NCBI GenBank assembly: GCA_016282705.1 | Contig: JAEELO010000105.1 | Coordinates: 1-45,204 of the forward strand | Length of the DNA stretch: 45,204 nucleotides | Source: Candidatus Gastranaerophilales bacterium | GTDB lineage: Bacteria; Cyanobacteriota; Vampirovibrionia; Gastranaerophilales; Gastranaerophilaceae | Direction: 5' to 3' | Part shown: positions 1-11,372 of the stretch, in pieces | Position numbering within the stretch: position 1 is the first letter of the stretch | How the letters are laid out: every line of letters begins with the position of its first letter | Made by a program: the position numbers and the translations under genes | The notes under the pieces: model-generated | Database searches by the model: none | The model's input: only the letters and a program-made list of their open reading frames with translations | Told to the model about the DNA's origin: nothing

Positions 1-48
1 TGCAGAACTATAATTATCTTCTTTTTGATCGTATCTTATAATTTTCAT
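1..48 (-). CDS. partial CDS, N-terminus of an unknown protein
   Basis: An ATG at 46-48 on the minus strand opens a reading frame that stays open for 16 codons to the window edge (MKIIRYDQKEDNYSSA). A purine-rich stretch (GAGGGGACGAGAG) lies upstream, with its closest part about 8 bases from the ATG. The gene lies downstream of the slt terminator at 130-167, so it would begin a new transcription unit. Too little is visible to name a function, and the call rests only on the open frame, the start codon and the spacing. Confidence 0.35.
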   Translation of the reverse strand, partial: MKIIRYDQKEDNYSSA

Positions 49-129
49 TAATACACTCTCGTCCCCTCATGTATATAAAGATTTTTTAGACGATAAAAAT
101 TCCATAATTTTAATAAAAATTAACAAATA

Positions 130-167
130 TATATAAAATAAAAATAGGGAAATCTCTGCGATTCCCC
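130..167 (-). terminator. rho-independent terminator of the slt operon
   Basis: On the minus strand GGGGAATC (160-167 side) pairs with GATTTCCC, 8 bp with one G-T pair and a GCAGA loop, followed by a T-rich run TATTTTTATTTT. It lies about 45 bases after the lytic transglycosylase stop codon. Confidence 0.75.
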
Positions 168-210
168 ATTATAGTTGCTTTTATACTTATTATAAAAAAG
201 TATCAATTAG

Positions 211-2199
211 TTAAGAATATATTTTTTTGTACATATGATATGAACGGAATACTTTTTTTACATAATTACGTGTTTCATCAAAAGGTATATCTTCAATAAA
301 CTCATCTAAATCTTCTATTCCGTTTGTTTTCATCCATTTATTAACGGAACCTTCGCCTCCGTTATATGCTGCGACTACCATTAAATCATTGCTGAAACGT
401 TCCTTTAGATATTTAATGTAATTACAACCTAAATACATATTCGTTCTTGGGTCTTCCAAACCTGCAAAGTTTTGTACTTCATCCGTTAACTTAGAAATCA
501 TATAGCTTGCTGTTAAAGGCATTAACTGCATTAAACCGGTAGCACCTGTTTTGCTTTTAGCGTGTTCATTATAATAACTCTCTTCTCTTATAATAGCCGC
601 AACTAAAAACGGATCTATTCCGAGTTTTTGTCCTGCAATATTTATTTCGCTAACCCAATATCTCGGGTAAGTTAATTTGTATGCAGCACTATATACGGAC
701 GGTTTTACATCCATTTTTTCTATTTCATCTCTTGCAAGTACTATGGAACGTGATTTATTATCATTTTTATATTCAAACCAACTTTCAACTATAGGATTAT
801 TGTAATCCGCATCTTTAAATATTTCATAATCGCCCATATCAAACAGAGTATTAATAAGTTTTAAATCTTTTATATCTATTTGCGATATGGAAATAGGAAA
901 TTCTATTGATTCTTTGGGTTCGGGAAGTTTATTGTTTCCTGAAGTTGTCCAAAAATCATTTTTCTTTGCAATTATATTTTCTGCTCTCAATCCATAATAA
1001 TTATCAGGATATTTATTTGCCAGTTTTGTTAGATAATTATGTGCTTCAGTTTGTTTATTCTCTTTTAAAGCGATTTTAGCAAGCCAAAATGCTACTTTGG
1101 GTGTGGATTTTACTTTCTTATATGTTTTTAAGTGTTGAATTGCAAGTAATTCGGCAGTTTTATAATCTTGTTTTTTATATGCATTCCATATTACATTCCA
1201 TTGTGCTTCAGGTGCATATAAACTTTCAGGATAATTAGATACTATTGCAGTATAATAATCTACCGCTTTTTCAGGTAAGGAATTTTCTGCAAGTTTATAT
1301 AAAACATAATCTTCACCCTTCAATGAATTTTCCTGAACGGTTTTATGTATTTGTGTCCAAATTTTATTTTTAGTACCATACAAAAAACTTGCATATGCAT
1401 TATAAATTTCATGAAGATTTTCTTCTGATGCTTTACCTGAGAAATCTAACATTCCGGTCTCTATTAATTTTTTAGTAATACTTTTATGTCCCAAATAATA
1501 ATTTGAAAGAACAAGATAATCCCAACAAGTATCAACGGGCAGTTTTGAAAAGTATTTTAATGCCTCTTTATATTTCTTGTTTTTAAAGTATGCAATAGCA
1601 ATAAGTTTTAAATCTTCTTCCGTTAAATCTATACCTAATGAGGACAATTCTTCAGCAGAAGCAGCAATATAATTATTATTTAGAGCTTTACCGTCCAATG
1701 CTGTTTTTAAATATTTTCTGAAATAAGATGCGGCATTATTTTTATCAAAATTCTTTTCAATAAGTCCAAGAAAATATACTTCTTCCGTTCCGTCATTATT
1801 TGTTTTTGCTTCAAGTTCCAGAAACGGAATTTTTGCATCTTCATACTGTTTTAAATAATAATAACTTTTACCTAAATTTAATTTTGCACGCAAATCAAAA
1901 ATGGAGTCCGGAAGTTTATCCAAGAATAATTTATATTTTATGGCAGCCATTTTAAAATCGCCGGCAAGTTGCGCACTCTTTGCTTGTTTATAAACAGCCA
2001 TAGGATATAAAGGACTTATCCATTTTATTTTACAGAAATTATAATATGCATTTTGATAATCACCTTTATCATAGAATTCAACCCCTTGCTTATAATACAG
2101 AGGAGAATCCTGTGTAATTTTATCGTTATATATTAGAACGGTAATTATACACGGTACTATTATTATCAAAAAAATTATTATATATTTCAAATATTTCAT
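211..2199 (-). CDS. membrane-anchored soluble-type lytic murein transglycosylase with TPR-like superhelix
   Basis: This is a peptidoglycan lytic transglycosylase of the Slt70 kind, which cleaves the MurNAc-GlcNAc bond and forms 1,6-anhydro-MurNAc. Residues 5-24 form one hydrophobic segment (uncleaved anchor or signal). Residues about 30-420 are TPR-like helical repeats. The SLT domain spans about 515-640, with the catalytic glutamate at E540 in REESYY, then GATGLMQLMP and AAYNGGEG, all standard for GH23-type SLT domains. The length of 662 residues matches Slt family enzymes. It is the last gene of the gyrB - TPR - cyclase - slt run, 55 bp after the cyclase, and is followed by a terminator. 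The start has no strong Shine-Dalgarno sequence. In vivo it would act in the periplasm on the sacculus. Confidence 0.9.
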   Translation of the reverse strand: MKYLKYIIIFLIIIVPCIITVLIYNDKITQDSPLYYKQGVEFYDKGDYQNAYYNFCKIKWISPLYPMAVYKQAKSAQLAGDFKMAAIKYKLFLDKLPDSIFDLRAKLNLGKSYYYLKQYEDAKIPFLELEAKTNNDGTEEVYFLGLIEKNFDKNNAASYFRKYLKTALDGKALNNNYIAASAEELSSLGIDLTEEDLKLIAIAYFKNKKYKEALKYFSKLPVDTCWDYLVLSNYYLGHKSITKKLIETGMLDFSGKASEENLHEIYNAYASFLYGTKNKIWTQIHKTVQENSLKGEDYVLYKLAENSLPEKAVDYYTAIVSNYPESLYAPEAQWNVIWNAYKKQDYKTAELLAIQHLKTYKKVKSTPKVAFWLAKIALKENKQTEAHNYLTKLANKYPDNYYGLRAENIIAKKNDFWTTSGNNKLPEPKESIEFPISISQIDIKDLKLINTLFDMGDYEIFKDADYNNPIVESWFEYKNDNKSRSIVLARDEIEKMDVKPSVYSAAYKLTYPRYWVSEINIAGQKLGIDPFLVAAIIREESYYNEHAKSKTGATGLMQLMPLTASYMISKLTDEVQNFAGLEDPRTNMYLGCNYIKYLKERFSNDLMVVAAYNGGEGSVNKWMKTNGIEDLDEFIEDIPFDETRNYVKKVFRSYHMYKKIYS

Positions 2200-2254
2200 A
2201 AACTATTCTTTAAATCCCATACTCTACCATACCACAACCAAATATTATTGTAAT

Positions 2255-3703
2255 CTATGCTACAATAACTCTGTTTCTTCCCGTAGCTTTTGCCTCATAT
2301 AATGCTTTATCTGCTGTTTGTGCAAATATATCTGCTGTCATAGAAGTATTATATTCACATACTCCAAGGCTTGCCGTAATTTTTAAATAAGGTTTGCCCT
2401 CTATTCCTGCTTCTGATATATCCATTTTTGTTTCTTCAAATACTTTCCTCAATCTTTGAGCAACTGAAGTTGCTTCTTGCAGTTTTGTTTGAGGTAGTAT
2501 TATAAAAAATTCTTCCCCGCCGTATCTGCAAGCTATATCGTATTCTCTTATTTCATTTCTTATAACTTCCGCAACAGCCTTTAATACGCAGTCACCTGCT
2601 GCATGTCCGTAGGTGTCATTTACTTTTTTAAAGTAATCAACATCAATCATTATACAGCATAACGGAACATTGTTTCTGTTGCTGTTTGAAACTTCCTGCT
2701 TTAATCTTATTTCAAATTGTCTTCGGTTGTTCAAACCTGTAAGAGCATCTAATGTAGCATATTTTAATACTTCCGCATATACGTTTGCCCGGTGTATTGT
2801 CAATCCTGATTGTCTTGTAAGCTGCACAAGATAATCAATATCTTTTTGAAGAAGTTTTTCAAAATTACTATAGGCGACAATTGCGCCTAATATATTTTCT
2901 TCATTTACCAGAGGAAATACTCCTATTTGACAATTCTCGGATAAAATAACTTCTTTTTTTATATCTACATTTTCCAGCATTTTATATACATTTTCATCTT
3001 TGCAGGCAATGGGCCATACAAGCTGATATTTTTCATCTTTATATATAAATATATAAATTAAATGTGAGGACATAAATCTGTCTATCATTTCACCGATAAG
3101 CGGAATAATATATGATAATTCATACTGGCTTTCTATAATTTTAGCAATATCTTTCATTGCTCTGTAGAAATTTAAACTTATCTCCATCTGTTCATTTAAA
3201 AGATAGTTTATAATAGCTCCGGAAATCAGTTTTGAAGATATATTTAACAGAGTAAAGAAATCTTTTGTAAATGCATTTTTTTCTGATGTTATGTTTAATA
3301 ATCCAAAAACATCACCATTCGCAACCAGCGGGAAAATTATATTATTATTTTCCGATTTTAATTCTAATATGCGATACTGAGCTTCTTCATCTAAATTACA
3401 GTCAAATTCTTCCTCATTGAAATAAAACTTTTTTCCGTTTTCCATTGCCAGATTATTATATATATAATTTATTCCTTGTGAAGAAGATTCATTATCATAT
3501 ATCTTCCAATCCTGTACAAAATCCTTTAACAGCATACTGTTATTGTCCCAAATAATGAATTCCGTTCTTTCTATATTGAAATAGGACTTGAATAATTTAT
3601 TAATAGAATTTGAAATATTGGAAGGTGAAACCTTTTTTGTTAAAAGGTTTGCTAATTTATTTAAAAATTCTACATTTTGCTCTTTATTTATCATTGTTCC
3701 CAT
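2255..3703 (-). CDS. GAF-GGDEF diguanylate cyclase
   Basis: A predicted c-di-GMP synthase. The GGDEF domain occupies about residues 318-482 and carries an intact active site GGEEF at 395-399. An RxxD inhibitory site (REYD, 386-389) sits exactly five residues upstream, so product inhibition is expected. Two GAF-like sensor regions precede it (about 15-165 and 175-305); no transmembrane segment is visible, so it is probably cytosolic. The start ATG overlaps the stop of the upstream TPR gene as TAATG, which indicates translational coupling; a second ATG three codons in (MINKEQ) is an alternative. The signal sensed by the GAF domains cannot be read from sequence. Confidence 0.92.
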   Translation of the reverse strand: MGTMINKEQNVEFLNKLANLLTKKVSPSNISNSINKLFKSYFNIERTEFIIWDNNSMLLKDFVQDWKIYDNESSSQGINYIYNNLAMENGKKFYFNEEEFDCNLDEEAQYRILELKSENNNIIFPLVANGDVFGLLNITSEKNAFTKDFFTLLNISSKLISGAIINYLLNEQMEISLNFYRAMKDIAKIIESQYELSYIIPLIGEMIDRFMSSHLIYIFIYKDEKYQLVWPIACKDENVYKMLENVDIKKEVILSENCQIGVFPLVNEENILGAIVAYSNFEKLLQKDIDYLVQLTRQSGLTIHRANVYAEVLKYATLDALTGLNNRRQFEIRLKQEVSNSNRNNVPLCCIMIDVDYFKKVNDTYGHAAGDCVLKAVAEVIRNEIREYDIACRYGGEEFFIILPQTKLQEATSVAQRLRKVFEETKMDISEAGIEGKPYLKITASLGVCEYNTSMTADIFAQTADKALYEAKATGRNRVIVA

Positions 3704-4764
3704 TATATTTCTTCAAATTTATCTCCATATGTACATTTTAAGAGTTCATTCATTTTAAATGATTTTTGCTTTTCAGCTATGACTTTGCCTTTTGAGTATG
3801 TTATGTCATCATCTTTTAATGCGGTAAAATCACGTCTGTCTTTTAAATAGTCGTATTGTCCTTCGTTTAATATTCTGCGTTTAATTTCATTTATAATACC
3901 GAAAACATACTTATTTTTATTTGAATTATTGCCGTTATAATCAAGCAGCATTGTTGTTTTTTCAAATTCAGTCAATGCTTCTTTATTCATATTCATACTT
4001 CTGAGTAATAATGCAAAATTATAATGAGCTTCATAACTGTCAGGTTTTATATTTATTGCTTTACAATATTCACTTCCCGCCGATGAATAATCACCTAATA
4101 AATGATTTGTTAATGCGAGGTTATATGTATTATCGTAATCATTTTTTAAGTATTTTTCAGCATTTTGATATGACTCTTTTGCTTTTTTTAAATATTTAAC
4201 GGAGGTACTGGATTTATCTCCCATATATACGGCTTTACCTCTATATGCAAGTCCCATATTATAATATGCAAGTCCTTTATTTGCGTTAGTTGTCTCTTTA
4301 TTATTAAAAACAAAAGGAATGTTAATGGTAAACGGTTTAGAATTAACTATTCTTCCGTATTCTTGAATAGCTTTATCATAATTTGCCATTTTTTCGGAAA
4401 GAATGATACCCAAATCCATTCTGCAACCCATAAAATTCGGACTGAATTTTAGTGCATTTTCATATGCAGTTACCGCATCATAATAATTCTCAAAACTTAC
4501 ATAAATATTCCCGAGATTGCAACTTGCTCTCGAATGTCCGGGATAATGTCTTAGTGCCGTTTTATAGTTATCAATAGCTTTTTGATATTTTGCTTCTTTA
4601 AATGCTTTATCACCTTTGTGTACATAGTAAAAGCCTACGCATTTATGATATTGAACAAAATACCAGTCCCTGCAAAAATATAGTGATGCAAGAAACGCTA
4701 TGAAAAGAAAAAACAAAATTATTTTTGTAATTCTTAATTTTAGTATTTTGATTATCAGGTTCAC
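3703..4764 (-). CDS. membrane-anchored TPR protein
   Basis: A hydrophobic segment at residues about 12-30 is followed by tetratricopeptide repeats over roughly 45-275 (for example AFKEAKYQKAIDNYKTAL, then AVTAYENALKFSPN), with a charged tail rich in Lys and Asp. TPRs are protein-protein interaction scaffolds, and nothing catalytic is seen. The start is GTG at 4762-4764, supported by AGAGGTG five bases upstream. The gene begins 22 bp after gyrB and overlaps the cyclase start by one base, so it is likely cotranscribed with both. It may be periplasmic, tethered at the inner membrane, but orientation is inferred only. Confidence 0.8.
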   Translation of the reverse strand: MNLIIKILKLRITKIILFFLFIAFLASLYFCRDWYFVQYHKCVGFYYVHKGDKAFKEAKYQKAIDNYKTALRHYPGHSRASCNLGNIYVSFENYYDAVTAYENALKFSPNFMGCRMDLGIILSEKMANYDKAIQEYGRIVNSKPFTINIPFVFNNKETTNANKGLAYYNMGLAYRGKAVYMGDKSSTSVKYLKKAKESYQNAEKYLKNDYDNTYNLALTNHLLGDYSSAGSEYCKAINIKPDSYEAHYNFALLLRSMNMNKEALTEFEKTTMLLDYNGNNSNKNKYVFGIINEIKRRILNEGQYDYLKDRRDFTALKDDDITYSKGKVIAEKQKSFKMNELLKCTYGDKFEEI

Positions 4765-4786
4765 TAATACACCTCTTATTTAAAGG

Positions 4787-7243
<2,457 letters not shown>

Positions 7244-7266
7244 CTAAACCCCAATCTACTGTTCAG

Positions 7267-7295
7267 TATATATTGTACAACAAAAATAACCGCAA
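7267..7295 (-). promoter_or_regulatory. candidate sigma-70 type promoter of gyrB
   Basis: On the minus strand TTGCGG (7290-7295) and TATATA (7267-7272) are separated by exactly 17 bases. The box ends 26 bases before the gyrB ATG, leaving a short leader with GGGG upstream of the start. Confidence 0.45.
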
Positions 7296-7384
7296 TGCCA
7301 ATTTATTACAGATAATGTAACTGTTTTTATTTTGTAAAAATGTGGAATAATCTATATAGGCAGATAAGAAGAAAAAGGAATTCA

Positions 7385-8008
7385 ATGTTATTTAAAAGAA
7401 AATGTAAAATTACGTTTATCAGGCACGGTGCAACAATTAATACGGAAGAAAACAGGTTCTTTGATGATGAAAGTTATCCTGCATTAAATGCTAACGGACG
7501 TGAAGAAATAGAAAAAATTTCTGAATGGGTTAAAAATAAAGGACTGAAAATAGATAAAATATATTCAAGCTCAGCTCTCAGAACGGTTCAAAGTGCAAGA
7601 ATACTGTCAGAAATTTGCAACTGTGAATTTGAAATACTTCCTGATTTAAACAGCAGAAAAGTTGGCATTTGGAGTGGTTTAACATTTGCGGAAATAGATA
7701 AAAAATACCCGAATTTAAAAGACAAGTATCATGAAGACCCCGAAAATTTTTATCCCGAAGGCGGAGAACCTGCAAAAGAATACAATCAAAAAGTTGCGAA
7801 TATTTTAAACAATATAATTGAAAAGAATTTGCATAAAAGGCTGATAATCGTTACTCACGGGGAAGTTATACAAGCTGCAATTGCGAATGCTTTAAATATT
7901 CCGCTTGGAAATCAGTTTAAAGTATATATTCCGACGGGAAGTGCGACACAAATTAGCTATTTTGAAGACTTTGCAAGTCTTGTATATTCGGCTTATTTGC
8001 CTATTTGA
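7385..8008 (+). CDS. histidine phosphatase family protein (phosphoglycerate mutase-like fold)
   Basis: A 207-residue member of the histidine phosphatase superfamily. The phosphohistidine motif RHG lies at residues 13-15 (FIRHGATINTEEN), and the second catalytic histidine is in VTHGE near residue 158, with the conserved SSALRTVQSARIL segment between them. The substrate cannot be told: GpmB-like, CobC-like and general phosphatases all look alike at this level. I chose the ATG at 7385 because AAAAAGGA lies about six bases upstream; the in-frame ATG at 7340 has no ribosome-binding site. It is transcribed away from gyrB and ends 1 bp before the stop of the convergent small membrane protein. Confidence 0.85.
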   Translation: MLFKRKCKITFIRHGATINTEENRFFDDESYPALNANGREEIEKISEWVKNKGLKIDKIYSSSALRTVQSARILSEICNCEFEILPDLNSRKVGIWSGLTFAEIDKKYPNLKDKYHEDPENFYPEGGEPAKEYNQKVANILNNIIEKNLHKRLIIVTHGEVIQAAIANALNIPLGNQFKVYIPTGSATQISYFEDFASLVYSAYLPI

Positions 8009-8009
8009 A

Positions 8010-8264
8010 TTATATATTTTTCTTATATATACTTGCTCTAAAAACAAGAACAATAATAAGAATAAATATTATATCTGCGAAATCTATTTTATGAGGAGCG
8101 GTATACAAAGAATTTAATATTTTAAATAATAGTATAAGTAATATTCCAATAGAAAATAAAAATACTCTCATAGAATATTTACCTTTGGAACAATATTCAA
8201 GAATAAATTTTAAGAAGTATGTTATAAGAATTATAGCAACTAAAATTATTACAAATATAATCAC
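8010..8264 (-). CDS. small membrane protein, unknown function
   Basis: An 84-residue protein that is mostly hydrophobic: an N-terminal segment (about 2-24), a second (about 33-52) and a third (about 60-78), with Lys/Tyr-rich ends. The start is GTG at 8262-8264, preceded by AGGGGGAAATAA, a good Shine-Dalgarno that begins inside the zupT stop codon, so it appears coupled to zupT. No family is recognised. It could be an accessory protein to the transporter, but that rests on position alone. Confidence 0.6.
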   Translation of the reverse strand: MIIFVIILVAIILITYFLKFILEYCSKGKYSMRVFLFSIGILLILLFKILNSLYTAPHKIDFADIIFILIIVLVFRASIYKKNI

Positions 8265-8274
8265 TTATTTCCCC

Positions 8275-9063
8275 CTACAGAAAAATCAAACCAAATCCCA
8301 TAATCAGCATACCTGATACAATGCCTATTATGACGTGGTGGTTTTCTCCGTATTCTCTTGCTAAAGGAAGCAAAGTATCAAAGGATAAATAAACCATTAT
8401 GCCTGCAACTGCCGCTGTCATAATGCCAATAGCCTGTCCGGGCATTATAGTTTTTAATAATACAACACCAATTAAACCGCCTATAGGTTCGGATATTCCT
8501 GATAAAAATGAATATAGTATTGCAAGTCTTTTCTTACCTGTTGCATGGAATATAGGAAGCGCTATAGCAATACCTTCCGGTATATTATGTATTGCAATGG
8601 CAATAGCAACAGGAATACCAAGTCTTAAATCCTGACTTGATACAAGAAATGTAGCCATACCTTCAGGTAAATTATGCAATGTTACTGCCAAGGCAGTTAT
8701 TAATCCTGCTCTTCTTATTTTGTGGCGCTGTTCAATTTTCTTTGATGCTGTTGAAAGAAAATCTGATTCTATATGGTCGGGAACAAAATAATCTATTAAA
8801 ACGGCAACTACTATGCCGAACAAAAAACCGCAAAAAGCAATTGCCTTTGACGGAATAGTTCCGTAAAAAGCATTTAACATTTGAGCTGATTCACCCAGAA
8901 GTTCATTTAAGCTTACATAAACCATAACTCCGGCAGAAAATCCAAGACCTATTGATAATACTTTTAAATTATCTCTTTTAACAAAGAAAGTAATAAAGCC
9001 TCCCAATAAGGTCGACATACCTGCAAATAATGTTAATATTAACGGTAGTATATAGTTGCTCAT
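8275..9063 (-). CDS. zupT: ZIP family divalent metal transporter (ZupT type)
   Basis: A predicted zinc/iron/manganese uptake permease of the inner membrane. From the chosen ATG it has 262 residues, close to E. coli ZupT. The two metal-binding motifs are intact: HNLPEG at 130-135 and HNIPEG at 159-164, in adjacent membrane helices, with the histidine-containing cytosolic loop (about 98-118) typical of ZIP proteins. The C-terminal part (AAVAGIMVYLSFDTLLPLA) also matches the family. A TTG at 9079-9081 would add six residues, but I prefer the ATG at 9061-9063. A small membrane protein follows immediately. No metal-responsive operator was recognised in the 70-bp divergent region. Confidence 0.88.
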   Translation of the reverse strand: MSNYILPLILTLFAGMSTLLGGFITFFVKRDNLKVLSIGLGFSAGVMVYVSLNELLGESAQMLNAFYGTIPSKAIAFCGFLFGIVVAVLIDYFVPDHIESDFLSTASKKIEQRHKIRRAGLITALAVTLHNLPEGMATFLVSSQDLRLGIPVAIAIAIHNIPEGIAIALPIFHATGKKRLAILYSFLSGISEPIGGLIGVVLLKTIMPGQAIGIMTAAVAGIMVYLSFDTLLPLAREYGENHHVIIGIVSGMLIMGFGLIFL

Positions 9064-9106
9064 ACGAACATCGTAGCACAAAAAAAATATACAAATAAGA
9101 ACTCTT

Positions 9107-9133
9107 TTGTTATTGAATACAATAATATATAAT
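9107..9133 (+). promoter_or_regulatory. candidate -10/-35 for the T2SS F gene (leaderless)
   Basis: TATAAT at 9128-9133 lies six bases before the ATG at 9140, and no Shine-Dalgarno is present. Weak -35 candidates are TTGTTA (9107) or TTTTGT (9105). A start site about seven bases after the box would fall on or at the ATG. Confidence 0.4.
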
Positions 9134-9139
9134 ATGCGT

Positions 9140-10345
9140 ATGAAAAGATTTTTTTATAATGTAAAAACAAAAAATAATCAAAATATTCAAGATTATATAA
9201 TGGCTAATAGTGTTGCGGATGCAGCATTAAAGTTGGAAAGAAAAGGTTATACGGTTCTTGAAATAAAAGAAGATTCAGAATCAATCGTATCAAGTTCATA
9301 TTCCACTTCTAATTATCAATCATATAGTGTAATACACGAGTTTACAATTCAGGAAAAAAAAGAATTCTTTAATGCATTGTACCATATGTATCGTTCAGGG
9401 ATTCCTATTGTTGAAACAATTAAATCAATCGGCAGTGCTTCTATGAATACAAATATAAAAGCATTTTGCCATTTGCTTGTTAAAAGACTCCAAAAGGGAA
9501 ATACTTTAAAAGAAACTCTAAGAAATCATTCATCGTATTTGGGACTTGCATATACAATGCTTATCGCCGCAGGTGAAGAGTCGGGAACTCTTGATAAAAC
9601 TATAGAGGGAGTTATCAAAAATATAAATAAACAGGAAGAAATAAAATCATCATTTATTAAATCAATTACCTGGCCTGCTTTAATGTTTATAATGGTTCTA
9701 GCTGTAGGTTTGTTATTCAAAATGTTTGTTTTTAAAGTATTAACTACAGATATTGACCTAATAACCACTGAAAATGTTATTAAATTATTAATAGGTACTG
9801 TTATTAAAATAGTAATTTTCTTTGTTATATTATTTGCATCCGTAATTTTTATACTAAAAAACAGAAGTCTATGCGCATCGATACTTAATATGATATCGGG
9901 AATAAAAATATTTGAAGGATTAATGAAAGATTACAATTTTTCAAATTTCTTTTATGTCTTTTCTCTTGCATATCAGGCAGGAGTACCGATGACTGAGGCT
10001 ATAATATTATCAAATTCGGTAGTTAATATACCAAAATATAACAACAAGCTTAGAAAATCTTCTCAAATGGTGCAAAACGGATGTAAAATATCAACGGCTC
10101 TTGCTGCTGCAGACTTGTTTTCAGGCTACGCAATGTCCCAAATCTCAGCAGGAGAGGAAGCAGGTCAACTGGATAAAGCATTTAACTCTATAGCATATGA
10201 TTATGAGAATAAACTGAATACAAAAGTTGCCGTAATTCTTAAATTAATAGAACCTACAATGATTATTATTATCGGTATATTTGTTGCAATACTTGTTATA
10301 ATGCTGATAAAAACGTATTACGGACAACTTATGTCAATGTTTTAG
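9140..10345 (+). CDS. type II secretion system F / PilC family inner-membrane protein
   Basis: A T2SSF protein, the polytopic platform of type II secretion and type IV pilus machines. A short N-terminal soluble part (FFYNVKTKNNQN, then AALKLERKGYTVLEIKE) matches the GspF/PilC start. Two homologous T2SSF domains follow, each with the ExSGTLD/EEAGQLD type loop: AAGEESGTLDKTIEG in the first and SAGEEAGQLDKAFNS in the second, with membrane helices after each. From this ATG it is 401 residues, normal for the family. No pilB, pilT or pilin gene is next to it, so the rest of the machine must lie elsewhere. ATG at 9134 is an alternative start. Its 3' end overlaps the convergent glycosyltransferase by 17 bp. 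Confidence 0.87.
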   Translation: MKRFFYNVKTKNNQNIQDYIMANSVADAALKLERKGYTVLEIKEDSESIVSSSYSTSNYQSYSVIHEFTIQEKKEFFNALYHMYRSGIPIVETIKSIGSASMNTNIKAFCHLLVKRLQKGNTLKETLRNHSSYLGLAYTMLIAAGEESGTLDKTIEGVIKNINKQEEIKSSFIKSITWPALMFIMVLAVGLLFKMFVFKVLTTDIDLITTENVIKLLIGTVIKIVIFFVILFASVIFILKNRSLCASILNMISGIKIFEGLMKDYNFSNFFYVFSLAYQAGVPMTEAIILSNSVVNIPKYNNKLRKSSQMVQNGCKISTALAAADLFSGYAMSQISAGEEAGQLDKAFNSIAYDYENKLNTKVAVILKLIEPTMIIIIGIFVAILVIMLIKTYYGQLMSMF

Positions 10346-11372
10346 TTAACATTTTATTAATGGAATCTTTTACCTGTTCTACTGTAATAGCTTTCATACA
10401 GGCTTTATCATTCGGGCATTTTATTTTAAGTCCGCAGGGCATACAAGGTAAATCTGCCTTAAGATGTATATTATTTTTGCCGAGAGCTTTCCATTTCTCA
10501 AACGGCATCGGACCGTATAATCCTATAACTTTTGTTCCTGCAGCTGATGCCATATGCAAATTACCGGAGTCGTTACCAAGTACAAATTCTACTTCTTGCA
10601 TTAAAGCTAAACTCTCTTTTAAATCTATTTCTCCGCATAAATTAATCGGCTTAATTTTCAAATTATTGTTAAAAGTAATATTTTCATATATATCTCTGTC
10701 GTCTATAGAGCCTATATATAAAACCTGAATGTTTTTTTCATTGGAAAGAAATTCTATAATTTTTTTGAAATTATCAATATCCCAAACTTTTCCTTCATTT
10801 GTTGCTGTAACATTTACAACTGCTTTTTTAATTTCTTTATTAATATTATGTTCTTCTAAAACCATAGCAACTCTGTTTCTCGACTCTTGGTTAATCCAGC
10901 ATTCTAAATGAGTATCCAGAACAATAGCTCCTTCCGCCATTAATAAATCCAAAAAACATAAAGATTCATGCTTGTGAGTGTTATACGGAACTCTTTTGGT
11001 AAGTAAAAAACTCCTGTTTTCCGTATTATATCCTACTCTTTCTTTTATACCCGCCAAAAAACATAATATAGCACTTGAAAGAGAACGCTTTAATATGTAG
11101 GCTTTGTCATATCTTCTGCTGCGTAACTTAAAAACATAGTACCAAAAGGATTTTTTCTTACCTTTGCATTTTTCGTACTTATGTTTTCTTGTTGTATCAA
11201 AATAAATAAAATTGTCTACATAAGGACAATTATCTACAACTTCGCCGGATCCCGGAGCTATAAGCATATCAATTTGTGCATCAGGATATGCGTATCTTAA
11301 ATTACGCAAAAAAGGTACCGAAAGAATAGTATCTCCTATAAATCTGTATCTTACTACCAATATTTTTTTCAT
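10329..11372 (-). CDS. glycosyltransferase family 9 (ADP-heptose:LPS heptosyltransferase-like)
   Basis: A predicted GT9 enzyme that adds a heptose or related sugar to lipopolysaccharide core. The N-terminus KKILVVRYRFIGDTILSVPF and the C-terminal block VLGNDSGNLHMASAAGTKVIGLYGP are the family signatures. A cysteine-rich end (CMPCGLKIKCPNDKACM) is common in GT9 proteins. The start at ATG 11370-11372 overlaps the lpxK stop as ATGA, and the context with lpxK supports a role in LPS or a similar outer-membrane glycolipid. A GTG nine bases upstream is an alternative. Which sugar it uses (WaaC, WaaF or WaaQ type) cannot be decided here. Confidence 0.85.
   Translation of the reverse strand: MKKILVVRYRFIGDTILSVPFLRNLRYAYPDAQIDMLIAPGSGEVVDNCPYVDNFIYFDTTRKHKYEKCKGKKKSFWYYVFKLRSRRYDKAYILKRSLSSAILCFLAGIKERVGYNTENRSFLLTKRVPYNTHKHESLCFLDLLMAEGAIVLDTHLECWINQESRNRVAMVLEEHNINKEIKKAVVNVTATNEGKVWDIDNFKKIIEFLSNEKNIQVLYIGSIDDRDIYENITFNNNLKIKPINLCGEIDLKESLALMQEVEFVLGNDSGNLHMASAAGTKVIGLYGPMPFEKWKALGKNNIHLKADLPCMPCGLKIKCPNDKACMKAITVEQVKDSINKMLTKTLT

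Noticed and set aside
9064-9139. TTG starts extending zupT and the T2SS F gene toward each other
   Set aside because: The added residues are not family-like, and ATG codons nearer the conserved domains fit better.
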